Source: Nageia nagi
Taxonomy: Eukaryota; Pinophyta
DNA: 64,000 nt
Reading direction: 5' to 3'
Assembly: GCA_050084985.1 (NCBI GenBank)
Contig: JBITNC010000001.1
Span: 158,286,001-158,350,000 of the forward strand
Part shown: one piece after another, positions 1 to 12,290 of the stretch
How the letters are laid out: each line of letters opens with the position of its first letter
Position numbering within the stretch: the stretch's first letter is position 1
Made by a program: the position numbers and the translations under genes
The notes under the pieces: model-generated
What the model was told of the DNA's origin: nothing
Database searches by the model: none
Seen by the model: only the letters and a program-made list of their open reading frames with translations

Positions 1-128
1 ATGAGATGGAGGGTAGTACAAGTTACATTAACTTATTCACAAATACTTAAAAGGTATTTAGAGATACTTTTTAAGTATTAATGAATTACATGAAAAGACC
101 TTATAATAATACATCATATAATCCAATA
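1..128 (-). repeat. 3' LTR of A1 (partial)
   Basis: Reverse complement of the first part of the family LTR. On the minus strand it begins TATTGGATTATATGATG, a decayed form of the family start TGTTGGAATGTATAATGC, and continues with the same order of blocks seen at 5097, 13113, 32608 and 47024. It is cut by the window edge. Confidence 0.85.
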
Positions 129-137
129 CTCCCCCTT
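129..137 (-). other. Polypurine tract of A1
   Basis: On the minus strand this reads AAGGGGGAG directly before the 3' LTR, the position where plus-strand DNA synthesis is primed. The A2 counterpart at 13101-13112 is a run of seven G. Confidence 0.7.
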
Positions 138-476
138 AATGCAATGTTGGGGTAGAGAAAAGAGGAGAGAAGAAAGAGTTCTCCTCCATAGAGATACAAT
201 CAAAGATGAGAACATTTATATCTTTTAGAAATAAGCAAGATCTTAGATTGAGGTTAACTACATTACCATTTGACAAATGGTTTACAATAAAATTATTAAC
301 CATAATTGATTTCACAGTATAAAGTATTCATTCAATAACAAGTTGACATGATGAGACTCCATGAGCTTGCCCACTCAAAATAGGTAACCTTCACTCTAAA
401 GAAGAAACTTGCAAGCTATAAGCAACTCATAAACAAGATAAGTCAAATGCATCATATAAACATTCATATCAACATA

Positions 477-980
477 TGAAGAAATTAAAAGCTTTCATAA
501 CCAAAATGACCTAGAAGGATTCTATAAATATTCAACACAAAAAATACAATTTTGTACGCAATAAGACACACCATATATACTAGTTCCTCCATCATGGGAG
601 TACATCCACTTGAATCATTTTTCTATTATTTCTCACAAGTGAACTCTCATACAAGTTCTCAAAAATTCTTCTATAAGAATTCTGCTATAAAATTCTTATA
701 ACTCTATGAGATTAGCATTTTAATTCTTCTCTAAGTGTGTAATCTCAAGGAGAGAGCCCTCTATTTATAGTCCAAAATCCTCCCTTAGATCACCCTATTA
801 ACCATTGTACAAACTCATGACATGCATCACCCTTTTACCCAAGGGGCATGCTCATGAGATGGAGTGTAGGACAAGTTAGACAATCATATTAATTAAAAAA
901 ATAAGGTAACTAGGGATACCCTTAAGTATTAAGTGAATTACATTAAGAGACCTTACAATAATGCATTATAAATTCTAATA
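477..980 (-). mobile_element. Solo LTR S1 inserted in A1
   Basis: A 504-bp family-A LTR, minus orientation, with no internal region. It is flanked by the direct repeat ACATA at 472-476 and 981-985, a 5-bp target-site duplication. Aligning A1 with A2 shows that A2 has uninterrupted 3' untranslated sequence at this point, so S1 is an insertion. It holds the family landmarks, on the minus strand CATGAGCATGCCCCTTGGG and a TATAAATAG box. The likely origin is recombination between the two LTRs of a full element. Confidence 0.88.
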
Positions 981-1089
981 ACATAAGATAAATGTATCAA
1001 GTAATGCCTTTTATAAACTGATCAATAGTGCACTATAAATCATTACGAAGATGCCAAGCTAATACTCATAGTCACCTAATGTATAAAAA

Positions 1090-1265
1090 ATATATGTTGA
1101 TTAATATAAAAAATAAAACATAAGCACATATGAGTTCCTCATATATGGATATCTAAATAGCATGAAAAAGCACATATTGGTTCACATATGGATAATTGAA
1201 ACAATGCTAGTAGAATTCATCATATGCTTAAAATTGTATGACTAGTTCCTCACATAGAGAAAACT
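1090..1265 (-). repeat. Decayed minisatellite in the A1 3' untranslated region
   Basis: Several degenerate copies of a unit containing the minus-strand words TTATCCATATGTGA and CTCATATGTGCT. The same repeat sits at the same place in A2 (12448-12652), so it is a property of the family rather than a local accident. Confidence 0.6.
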
Positions 1266-1329
1266 AACCATGAAGATGTACACAAAAAGATCAACACTAT
1301 ATAGCCAAAAAATCCTCCTAAGGATGAAG

Positions 1330-3960
1330 TTGTCATCACAGACATGCATTCAGCAAAATTCAATCTTCACTCCCTTTGAGGGAAACTTTACCAACCTAAT
1401 AGATTCCTTAAGCTTGTAGAACTAAACTTCAAAGAAGGGTCTTGGTGAACAAATCAATGGAGTTTAGGATTGATGGATAATACTACAATTGTAGGATACC
1501 ATATAGAACCTTATCTTTGATAAAATGTGCTTAGATTTTAACATATTTTATTCTTTGATGGAAAATAAGGTTCTTTTCCAAAGAAATAGTCAATTAATTA
1601 TTTGAAGAAATCTAAGATGGATGAGCTTGCTCATACCCAATTCATAAGATGCTTCAACCAAATAGATTCTTAAGTCGTGATTGACATGGCTCAATATTCT
1701 ACCTCTATGATGGAGAGAGCACTAGTAGGTTACTTATTGGAAGTCTAAGAGATAGCACCTAAACTAATGTTAAACACATAAGAAAAAGATTGATTTTTAT
1801 CATCTGTATCTACCCTATAGTTAGAATTTAAGTACTATGAGAGAAAAAATGAGGGCAACTTAAAATACTTGAGAGTAAGATCCTTAGTTTTCACAACCTC
1901 AATATTTTTTTAACTACATTGAGATGTTCAACATATGATTTTTGCATAAACTATACCATAAGATTTACTACAAAGGTGATATCTAACCTGGAGATAGTCA
2001 AATAAAGAAGATTGCTAATTAGATTTCTATAAGATATAGCATCTCTCAACTAAGATTTGGAGCTGAGAGTTAGAGTAATTCCAAGAGAGACTAGGATTGT
2101 AACTGGTTTGCACTCCTCCATTCTAAATTTTTTCAATATGTCTAAGATATGCTTAAATTGACTAGGTAAGTGCAATCCTTATATTAGTACACTTGCATAC
2201 TAAGGTAGTAGTGCAAGATAACAAGATCAATTATGTAAAATATTTCTTTAAGTTTGGATATGCACTCTAGGATGATTTCATCATTATTTTCTATAATCAA
2301 AAGATCATCCACATATAGAAGAATCAAGACCAAATCTTGTCCCTGATTGAGCACATATAGATTTGAATCGAAGAAGCACTTTGAGAACCTAATGTTTGTA
2401 AAGTATTTTGAATTTTTTTGTACCAAACTCTAAGTGCTTTCTTAAGTTTATTAAAGGACTTCTTTATCTTACACATAAAGAAATAGTTGTTTGATTCATA
2501 TATCTTCACATCTAAGTCACCATTGAGAAAAGCACTCTTGACATCAAGTTGAAAGATCTTTCATTTCTGATATGTTGAAAGAGAAAAGATTAACCTAACT
2601 GTGAGAATTTTTACCATCGAAGCAAAGGTTTCTTCATAATAAACTCCATATTTTTGAACAAAACCCTTGGCTACTAACCTTGCCTTGTATTTCTTAATTG
2701 TATTTGAATTATAAATCCATTTATTTACAATCACATTCTATTCATTAGGATAAGAAACTAAGTTTCAAGTTTGATTTTTTATTAGATTCTCAGACTCCAC
2801 TTTCATGGCTTCCATCTAGTATTCATGCTTCGAAGCTTTCTTGAATGATGAGGGCTCATTATTACTATCAACTTTAGAAAAAAAAGATTTATTTAAAGTA
2901 ATACTTCTTATTATCCTTTGTGTTGGAGAATTTTTCTAAATGGTGACTTATTTATATTGATATCCATCTAGTTAGGTGCAATAGAAGATTCATCAAGATC
3001 ATATAGGTCTTCATAAGAAGTAGATTCTATAAGAAGTTCATTAAACTTTACATCCTTTGAGATAGACACTACTCTAGAGGAAGGAGAGTAGATCTTGTAG
3101 TCTCTATGCTGATTGTCATAGCCTACAAAGATGCACTTTTCAAATCTCTTATCTAGCTTATTTTTTTTCTCAAAAATAATGAAGGTATAAGCATCATGAC
3201 CAAAAATCCTAAGATGAGAGACGTTAGGTTTCTTTTTTGTTTATGCCTCATATGAGGCTTTAACTTCAACTTCTTTTGTAGGGCACCTATTTAGAGTATA
3301 GATTACAATGTTTATAGCTTCACCTCATAAGAAACTAGGGAGATTTTTAAATATGCACCTAGCCATTTTCTATATGGTTCTATTCTTTCTTTCAACAACA
3401 CCATTTTGTTGAGGGATGTAAGGGACTATGAATTGCCCTTTGATCTTGTATTTGGCAAAATAGTCATTGAAATTATTGCTATTATATTCACCTTCATTTT
3501 TAGATATCAACATATTGATTTTTAAGTCAGTCTAATTTTTAATTAAGATTTTGAAATCTTTGAACCTATCAAAGGTTTAATCTTTATGTTCGAGTAGATA
3601 ACCAAATGTCATCCTACTAAATTCATCAATGAAGGTAAAGACATAAGATGCTCCCGTAAGAGACTTAGTTTGAAATGGATCCATCATACTTGAATGCACA
3701 AGCTAAAGAGGTTATGTAGCCTGTGTTGCCTTATATTTATCATTTTTTTACCTATTTATCTTTCCTAAGATGCACTTCTCACAAAGACCAATGGTGGGCG
3801 ATATCAAAGGAAATTCTTCTACAATTTCTTTATTTTTCATGACTTGAATGCTTTTGTGGTTAAGGTTTCATAATCAATGGTGCCAAAGATTTTTTCTAAA
3901 GAAAATATTTGTAGCAAGGCACATCTTTTTTGGCACTTGATCCATAATTTACTGATCCTT
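1330..3960 (-). pseudogene. A1 pol remnant (integrase, reverse transcriptase, RNase H)
   Basis: Minus-strand remnant of the Copia polyprotein. Reading leftwards there is a GAG-pre-integrase region near 3780-3830 (GLCEKC), an integrase core near 3360-3700 with IDEFSRMTFGYL and PQQNGVVERKNRT, and reverse transcriptase with the catalytic block LLYVDDLL near 2300-2320. RNase H sequence is decayed further left. The longest open stretch is only 80 codons (2184-2426). Stops and frameshifts occur throughout, and several stops replace Gln or Trp present in A2. No product is expected. Confidence 0.85.
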
Positions 3961-4199
3961 TCACCAAAGTGGCAAGTCCCTTCTTAATGCAGTGAGAGTG
4001 CAAGTTGAACTCAAATGAGTATTATTTTCTTACAATTTGAATTATAAAAGAAAATTCATATTGAGTTTAAGCATATAGAATATATTTTCAAGAACCTTTA
4101 TGTGCAACAACATACTCCCAATCCCTTAGAATTCAAAGATTGAATTATCACCTATCACAACTACATCATTTCTATACTTATGAAATTTTCAAACTAATT

Positions 4200-5091
4200 C
4201 TTTTCAAAATACATGTGATTCATGCATCTAGAGTCAACAATCCAAATATTTGAGAAAGTGTGGTACTTGGAGTAAAGAACACAAACAAAAGTAATTTTAT
4301 TATTCTTCTTCTTGCTTTTAAAGTTGTTTGATTTTTCAATTCCTTTGCCACCTTGTTATTTCTTTTTCTTGTAGAAATATGATTCCTTATGACCATACAT
4401 GTCACATAAATTATAATTACCATCAAACTTAGCTTTGAATTTGGATTTGCTTGATTTTTCATGGCTATTTTGTTGTTTATTTCCACCTTTCTTGAAATCC
4501 TTTTTCGAAGCATGGAAATATTTATTTTGGTTTTTGAATTTCTTTTTGAAATGAGTCTTCATTGGTCCTAATGCCACAAAATGCTCCTTAGGAGTGGAGA
4601 TAAAAAAAAATTATTGAGAGTTTTTTGTGTTTTAGGATAAGCCTTGAAAGATTTTCCAAGGAGTAAACTGCTTCATAATCAAGCCTCGTATCAATGACTA
4701 TCACGAAGTGATTGAATTTAATGGAGAGGATTTGAATGATGATGAACACCATAAACTCATTGTTGATTCATTCAACCACACCCCAAAAGTTCAATCCTAA
4801 GATAAATAATCTAATTCAATTATATTACAACACTTTCATTTTCCTCTTGACATAATTGCAATAATATTTAGAAGATGGTGAACCTCCTTGATAATTTGGT
4901 ACTGAGGTAAACTTTTTTCAACCTATCCTAAGTTGAAATTGCATAAAAGATCATAAAGGTTATCATCTCATTCTTTATGTAATAAGCTTCAAATGCCTTC
5001 TCATCAATTGGAGCAACTTGGTTTTCATTTACTATTTACCATAGTTTTCAGTTTGGAGTTTTGCTTTCATCATAGGTTTCCAAATACCATA
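4200..5091 (-). pseudogene. A1 gag remnant, 3' part
   Basis: Minus-strand gag from the A2 insertion point leftwards. Immediately inside the A2 border the frame reads YGIWKPMMKAKL, the Copia gag start that pairs with the 15 codons at 13578-13622. Later there is a Lys/Asn-rich tail and a nucleocapsid-like block (CDMYGHKESYFYKKKK, near 4360-4410), a zinc knuckle whose second Cys has become Tyr or been lost. Several stops interrupt it. Confidence 0.8.
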
Positions 5092-5096
5092 GTTGG
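5092..5096. repeat. Target-site duplication of A2 (left)
   Basis: GTTGG, repeated at 13578-13582 on the other side of A2. Joining the flanks through one copy restores a continuous A1 gag reading frame across the site. Confidence 0.9.
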
Positions 5097-5590
5097 TGTT
5101 GGAATGTATAATGCATTATTGTAAAGGTTTGTATTAAATCTTCTATGTAAGTTTACTAATACTTAAGGGTATCATTTGATATCTTAAGTATTTAAGTGAA
5201 TATGATAATGTAACTTATCTTACACTCCATGTCATGAGCATGCCCCTTATGTAAAAGGATATGCATGTCATGTTTTTGTATATTAGATAAAAGGATGATC
5301 CAAAGAGGGATTTTGGCCTATAAATAGAAGGCTTCCTCTTTGTAATCATATACGAATTATGGAGTAAAATTATGCTATAGGATAGAAGTGTAGGAGTTGA
5401 GATTAGGAGAATTATTAGAGAGTTATATTTGTAATTGAAGTAAAGATATAGTTAGTAGATGTACTCCTAGTTGGAGGAATCACTTACATCTTGTATTGTG
5501 AGATTGATTTGTGAATTTGTTATATGTAATTGTGAGCTTTCATGTGATCTTGGTTATTTAGAAACTATTTTGTTAGTGTTAGATCCTTCA
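5097..5590 (+). repeat. 5' LTR of A2
   Basis: Starts TGTTGGAATG and ends AGATCCTTCA, directly followed by AA and the primer site. It contains the family block CATGAGCATGCCCCTTATG and a TATAAATAG promoter box at 5319. It pairs with 13113-13577. Confidence 0.93.
5319..5326 (+). promoter_or_regulatory. TATA box of the A2 5' LTR
   Basis: TATAAATA inside the LTR, in the context GGCCTATAAATAGAAGG. The same box at the same relative place occurs in A3 (32844), A4 (47246) and both solo LTRs, so it is the family's promoter and marks the U3/R border region. Confidence 0.7.
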
Positions 5591-5593
5591 AAT

Positions 5594-5605
5594 TGGTATT
5601 AAAGC
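5594..5605 (+). other. Primer binding site of A2
   Basis: TGGTATTAAAGC two bases after the LTR, a decayed form of the initiator tRNA-Met site TGGTATCAGAGC that is intact in A4 (47527-47538). Confidence 0.8.
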
Positions 5606-6189
5606 TTGGTGTGGAAGCATTTTTTCAACATCTTGGTGATGTTCATTCTTCTCACTACTCTTCATTGTTGAGATAAAACTTAAGAGAAGGTATAAAATCC
5701 TCCTTCTTGGTTATTTTTTTATGATACTAACATATTATTTGCTATGTTAGTTCCTTTTTTTTAAACAAAATATAATTAAAATAGCATTATAATGCAATTT
5801 TTTATATAAACTAACCTCTCATGTTAGTTGCAATTTTTTTAATTTCTTAATACTGTGATATATTTTCTATTTAAGAAAATAGTATACAATTTTTTTTTCA
5901 CCTTATAAGGCTTTTTTTTATCCTTTTTAAGCTTGCTTAAAATAAAGGGTTGTATTTTTTTCTTACAAAAAAAATGTATTTTTTGTTTAAATATACTTTT
6001 CATTACACAAAAATTATATAAAATATTATTTAAATCTATGTGCTTGTATTTGAATGTGAACTTCAATGGGCAAGGTAGGCAAAGAGAATCATACCACTTT
6101 ATTTTAATACTTTTTATACAATTTACAAGTAGCAATGTCCCAAGAACAAGGTGGCTATCTTTAATTTTTTAAAATTACATCCAATAGGG

Positions 6190-6850
6190 GGAAACTCTTT
6201 TTTTTAACAATTTTTTTTTTAAATCTGCACCACCAAGTTTGGTGGTAGCCACCCTCAAATGTTCGCCTCCTCTCTTCACTCCTGGCATTGCTAGCTACTC
6301 CTCCACCCAACCTTGCAGCGCTCTCATCTACCTAGCCTCTATTTCCAATCATGTTGCCCTTATGATGCTCCTTTTCAGAACATAGGGTTTGATTGCTTGA
6401 TATTTTTTTTTCTATAGACCATGGTTTACAACCTTCATTTACTTCACTCACCTCTACCTCCTTGGCACTCTTGCACCTAAAAAAAAAAACCTACGATCGA
6501 CCTCCTTTCGTGTGTGCTATGTGGCCCTTCGATATTTTTTTTCTCTTAGCAATTGCAAGAGAGGAGGCTCAATAGGGCAGGAAGACTCTATCCTAATGTG
6601 GCCCCTTATGCAGCCATTTCCTCCTTGCATAGCCCCTTATGCCAACCTTTCCTCCTAGCGTGGCCCCTTCCTCATAGCACGACCCCTTGTGAGGCCCTTT
6701 CCTCCTAGCATCGACCTTTCCTCTTAGCATAACACCTTCCCTCCTCTCATGGCCCTCCTCGAGCAACTTCTCGAGAGGCCATCCTCTAGCAGCCCCTCTA
6801 CTTGAAAATGAGCCCTCCCTTTGGTGTTGCTCCCTTGGTGCCATTCATGC
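6190..6850 (+). other. GC/C-rich variable cassette in the A2 leader
   Basis: A pyrimidine-rich island inside the otherwise AT-rich leader. It contains a degenerate tandem repeat around 6595-6730 built on CCTTTCCTCCTAGC and TGGCCCCTTATG, and a short perfect palindrome (ACCACCAA, GT, TTGGTGGT) at 6229-6246. Copies A3 (33700-33970) and A4 (55838-56230) have C-rich stretches at about the same place but with unrelated sequence, and A1 lacks the section. It has no convincing reading frame. Confidence 0.6.
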
Positions 6851-7730
6851 ATTTTTTTTAAAAAGGACCACCTACTTCTCTATTTAGTGTTTTCTGGTAG
6901 CTGACCCATTTGTTTTTATCCTTGCAAGTAATAGTTATTACAAAGCTTTTTTTATTATTATTTTTTGTTGGTGGATGTCCATTCACTTAGTTTTTTCATT
7001 AATGAATATCCTTCATATTTAATTCTCCTTGACTTGAGGTAGAGTGAAAATCAAAAGTAAATGATGGCTTAGTAATTTTTATTTCCTTGTTTACTTGGAG
7101 AAAATCATGAAGGTTACTTTTTTAAGGGGGAAGATCATCTTATGGACATTATTTTTCTAAATTTATTTCTTTGGCAAAAAAAAAAAAATATTTTAGTTAT
7201 TTTTTTTTTGCAAGATAAAATGTTAAAGTGGAATTTTATAGATAAGCACTATTGGAGGACTATTTATGCGAAGACTCAATTTCTTTTCAAATTAAGTATT
7301 TATTTAAGATAAAGCATCTTACTTAAGATCTATTTTAAGTAAAAAAAAGGAAATTTTTTTATGATTTTACTTAAAAATTTTAAATCCTTATATTACATAA
7401 CTATTATTTTTTAAGTGTTTACCTTACCTTAATAAATTTTTTATGCAAAGTGATGGATGGACTTATGCAAATTATGGAAATGATGCTTGTTTATCTTTTA
7501 TGCCTCTCTAAGCATTTATCTTTTTGATAAAATTCCATATGCAAAGTTAAGAATGGATTTGTGCAAATCATAAACTTATGTAAAGATGTCTTTTAAGGGT
7601 TGGTAAACAAAACCCATTGGACACTTAGGTTTGAAATTTTGAATAGATAATGTTTTACTTATGCTCTTTTATTTCATGTTATGCACTTTGATTTATTTAC
7701 TTATGCAAACATTGAAATGAGCAACCTCCT

Positions 7731-8170
7731 AAAATGAACACATTTGCATGTACATTCCATAGCATGACTTATTTAGGGAGCCATCAGATGAAGACAAGCA
7801 AACTGGAGCTTTTAAGTTCGATAATCTAAGTAGTGAAAAGTTCATACTTTTTAATTGCTCCTAAGTGCTCTATTGGTCTGGACATTACTCTATTAAGTGG
7901 ATAGGCATGTGTGTAATGATACCACATGTCCGCATGTCCATTCAAATATTATCCTGATAACCTAAGAGAAAAACTTGAAACCTAATTAAGATTAATAATT
8001 TGATCGATCAATAAACATTAAAACCTTGAAAAATAGCTAGTACTTCTCCTTGTTAGAGTATATTACTACCCAAGGGAAACTAGTTGAGGATTAGTAGGAC
8101 CTAGGCTCCTCTTATGTGGGCATCTAAGTGAAAGCTTAATTTTAGATAAGAAAATAAACCTTAATAATGT
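7731..8170 (+). other. Conserved leader block of Copia family A (A2 copy)
   Basis: Non-coding block upstream of gag that is the best conserved untranslated part of the family. It begins AAAATGAACACAT, includes GGCATGTGTGTAATGATACC, and ends in the GTATATTACT region before gag. Matching copies lie at 35093-35344 (A3, truncated), 57197-57640 (A4) and 13900-14345 on the minus strand (A1). Its place between primer site and gag would suit a packaging or translation-start signal; that role is inference. Confidence 0.7.
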
Positions 8171-8374
8171 CACTCTACATCTATGATTTTTGAGATTGAA
8201 AATGTATTTGGGTACATGGGTTATTATTTGCATTGTAAAGAATTTGCACTTGTGAATAAAATCAAGCATGTTCTTAGTATTAAATGTAACATGTATTATT
8301 TACTTGATTAAAATTTAACATTTAATGTTATTTATTGAATCATATGCTTATTATTTCATATTCTTATATAACAA

Positions 8375-9320
8375 ATGAGAGAATATTTCTTACCCAAACA
8401 CATTCTTGATGGTTCTAACTATAGGATTTGAAAACCATAAATGAGAGCTGAACTATAGGTAAGGAAGCTTTAGCAAATAGTGAATAAAAATCTTATATCT
8501 CCTACAGATGAGAAGGCATTAGAAGCTTACAACATGAAGAATGAGTTAGCAACCTCTATGATTTATCATGCAATTTCATATGATGTGCTCCTGATAATTT
8601 TCTTTTCAATCTTAGCAAAGAAAGCATGGGATAAGCTTAAACAAATCTACCTTAGTTCAAACTTTTCAAAAAGATTTGCTATTCTCCAAAATTTACTTCA
8701 ATATCATCAAGGGAAAAATGAAAATATAGCTATCTACTTAAATAAAATCATTGACCTAAGGACCCAACTTGTTGTTTATGGATGTAATTAGATCAATGAT
8801 GAGTTCATGGTCTTTATCATTCTTCAAAGCCTCTCTTCAAAGTTTAAAAATTTTATGATAGTTATGAAAACAAGGTTTGATGATAAAAAAGAAGTCTTCT
8901 TCATTAAGAACCTTTTAAGGCACCTATTGAAGCATGAGAAAACCCTTAACAATAAAAGGCTGATTTCTTTTTCTAAGGATAATAACATTGCTCTTGGAAT
9001 AACCAAAACTCTTTTCAAGAAAAAATTAAACCATCAAAGAAAATCTTATCCTTCTTCCTCCAAAAGGTTTGAAAAAAGAAGCAATAGCTATAACAGTAAT
9101 AGAAATAATAGGAACAATAACCATAATAACAGGAACAACGATAACAACAATCACTTCAAGCAAAGAGATGGAAAAGGTAAAGTAAACAATCCCTATCCTA
9201 AGAAAAAATTTGATGGTACTTATAACTATTATGGCATTCAAGCTCACAAATAAGTTGATTGCTACAAAAAGAAAAGAGAGAAAAAAAATAAAGGCAATGA
9301 AAATATAATGAACTATAAAG
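8375..9320 (+). pseudogene. A2 gag remnant
   Basis: Begins at ATG 8375 (MREYFLPKHILDGSNYRI), which matches the starts of A4 gag (57898) and A1 gag (13622). Recognisable gag blocks follow: KKAWDKLKQIYLSS, YLNKIIDLRTQLV and FMVFIILQSLSSKF, then an Asn-rich linker (NNRNNNHNNRNN) and a basic C-terminus with a nucleocapsid knuckle YNYYGIQAHK in which the Cys positions have become Tyr. There are in-frame stops, for example one after VVYGCN at the place where A4 keeps Trp. Gag would form the particle that packages the element RNA. Confidence 0.85.
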
Positions 9321-9329
9321 AAAAAAAAA

Positions 9330-12290
9330 TATTCATGCTAGTTTTGCTACAATGCTCTACTCAATATCTCACTCTTTTTTATCTAAATGAATTGTTGACT
9401 TTGGTTGCACTAAGTACCTATGCTTTAAAAAATTAAAATTTGAGAACTTTCAAAAGTATAAAAAGAATGCGGTTATGATAGGTGATAATTCTAACCTTGA
9501 AGTTCAAGGAATTGGGAGTGTGCTGATTCATGAAAAGGTTATTAAAGATATTTTTTATGTTCCTAAGTTAAGGATGAACCTTCTCTCTGTAATCTAAGTT
9601 GCTAGAAAAGGGTACTCTTTTGAGTTTCTCTCTCAATCTTAGTGCATTAAGAAAGGACTTACCACTTTAGTTAAAGGATTTATGAAAATAACCTCTACAT
9701 TATGGATCAAGTTTCATCAAAGATGTGTTGCTTCTAGTGTATGTTTTAAAGGTAATATTTGGCACCATCATTTAGAGCACCTTAACCATAAGAGTATTCA
9801 AGTCATGAAATACCAAGAACTTGTAAAAAGTTTACCTTTGATTTCTTCTTCGATTGGTCTATGCGAGAAGTGCATTTTTGGTAAGATGCATAGATAAAAA
9901 TTTGAAAAAAATAAGGTAACAAAAGCATCTCAACTTCTTCAAATTGTACATTAAGATTTGATAGGTCCATTTAAGATTAAATCATTTGAAAGAGCATTTT
10001 ATGTCTTAATTTTTATTGATGAATTTAGTAGGATGACCTTTGGATATCTACTTGAGCATAAGGACCAAACCTTTGAGAGTTTAAGATTTTTAAGGCCTTT
10101 GTTGAAAATCAAACTAACCTTAAAATTAAGATATTGAGATTAGATAATAAGAGAGAATATAATAATAATAAGTTCAATGACTATTATGCTAAGTATAAAA
10201 TCAAGAGGTAATTTACGATTTCTTACTCTTCAGCAAAATGGTGTTGCAAAAAAAAAATAGAATAATTATAGAAATGGCTAGATGCATGTTGGGTAATCTT
10301 TCTAAATTCTTATGGGATGAAGCTATGAGCACTACTATTTACACCTTGAATAGGTATTCCATAAAATTCGTTCAAAGTAAAACTTCTTTTGAGGTATGGT
10401 TAGGAAGAAAACCTAACATTTCTCACCTTATGGTGTTTGGTTGTGCAACATTCTCCTACATTATTTTTGAGAAAAAGAAGTTAGACAAAAGAGCTAAAAA
10501 ATGCATCTTTATAGGTTATGATAGCATAAAGGCTACAAGCTCTACTCTCCAACCTAAAAAGTAGTATTAATTTCAAGGGATGTAAATTTCAATGAACTTC
10601 CTAAAGAATTTACTTCTAATGAAGATGTTAATGATCTAGTGGAATCTTCAGTTTCTCCTAACTAGTTAGATATTGATATAGATAAGTCACTTTAAGAACA
10701 AAATTCTTCAACACAAAGGGTAACAAGGAGCATGACTTTGAATAAATATTTAATTACCAAGATTGATAACAAGCATGAGCCCTCAACCTTCAAAGAAGCT
10801 TCTAAGCATGAGTGCTGAATGGAAGCTATGAAAGTGAAGTATGAGGCACTTATAAAAAATAAAACTTAGAACTTGATTCCTTATCTTAATAAAAAAAATG
10901 TGATTGGTAATAAGTGGATCTATAAAGTCAAGTTCAATTCAATAGGAGATATTGGGAAATATAAGGCAACGTTAGTAGCTAAAGGTGTTGCTCAAAAATA
11001 TGATGTAGATTATGAGAAAATCTTTGCTATCATGGCAAAGATGCCTACTATGAGAGTTATTCTTACTCTTTTATAGCTCAAAGATGGAAAGTTTTTTAAC
11101 TTCACATTAAAAGTGCATTTCTTAATGGTGACTTAAATATGAAAATCTTCATGAATTAACCAGAAAGGTTTATTATGGAAGATAAAGAGTCCTTTGTGTG
11201 CAAGCCAAAGAAGTCATTGAATGAACTTAAGCAAGCATCTAGAGCTTGGTACAAAATTTTTTTAAGGTACTTTATAGACATTGGATTCTCTAAGTGTTGT
11301 TTTTGACTCTGATCTATATGTGCTCAATCAAGGAAAAGATGTGATCTTAATTCTCTTTTATGTGGATGATTTTTTTATTACTAGGAACAATAATGAAATC
11401 ATTCAAGAGTGCATATCCAAACTGAAGGCAACGTTTGAAATGAATGATCTTGATCTTTTGCACTACTATATTGAAATGCAAGTGTATCAATACAAGGATT
11501 GTGTTTACCTTAGTCAATCTAAATATATATTAAACATATTATAAAAGTTTGAAATGGAGAAATGTAGATATGCTGCAATCCCAATATCTCTTGGAATCAC
11601 TATTTCTCTAAGTTCTAACTCTTAGTTAACTGATGCTATAGCTTACAAGTAATTAATTGATAATCTTTTATATTTAACTATATCCAGGCTAAATATTACC
11701 TTTGCAATGAATCTGATGGCATGATTCATGCAAAAACCTTATGTTGAGAATCTCAATGCTGTTAAGCAAATCTTAAGGTATGTTGCAAGGATTAAGGATC
11801 TTGCTCTTAAGTATTCCAAGTTTTCTTCATTTGTTCTCTTTGGATTCTCAGATTTTAACTATGGAGGAGATAGAGATGATAGGAAGTTAACTTCTATGTA
11901 CATGTTTAGCATTAGTTCAAGTGCTATCTCTTAGGCTTCTAAGAAGCAACCTACTATTTCTCTTTCCACCATAGAAGTTGAATACCATGCCATGTATGTT
12001 GCAGCCTAAGAAGCCATTTAGCTAAGACATCTTTTAAAAAAAATTAGGTATAAACAAGGTAGCTCATCTTTAATTTCTTTAAATAATCAATTAGCTATTT
12101 CTTTGGTTAAGAATCTTGTATTCCATCAGAGAATAAAATATGTGGAAATCCATGCCCATTTTATCAAAGAGAAGGTTCTTGATGACATCATACACCTAGA
12201 GCATTGTCCATCCACTTTGAACTCCACTGATTTATTCACCAAGCCCCTCTTAAAATCTTAGTTCTATAAGCTTAGGGATGCTATCAGGTT
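9330..12290 (+). pseudogene. A2 pol remnant (protease, integrase, reverse transcriptase, RNase H)
   Basis: Copia polyprotein remnant in canonical order. The protease is near 9385-9560 (VDFGCTKYL, the active DSG changed to DFG). GAG-pre-integrase is near 9760-9890 (WHHHLEHLNHKS, GLCEKC). The integrase core is at 9950-10560 (FIDEFSRMTFGYL, then KTSFEVWLGRKPN). Reverse transcriptase is at 10790-11560 (NKWIYKVKFNS, and FYVDDFF at the catalytic site). RNase H is at 11800-12260 (GFSDFNYGG, STIEVEYHAM, DLFTKPLL). Stops replace Trp at 10867, 11932 and 12019 and Gln at 12007. Frame changes occur near 10090-10230 and 11100-11280. No functional product is expected. Confidence 0.9.

Noticed and set aside
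9026-9247. Val/Ile-rich minus-strand frame
   Set aside because: Shadow of the Asn-rich gag linker of A2.
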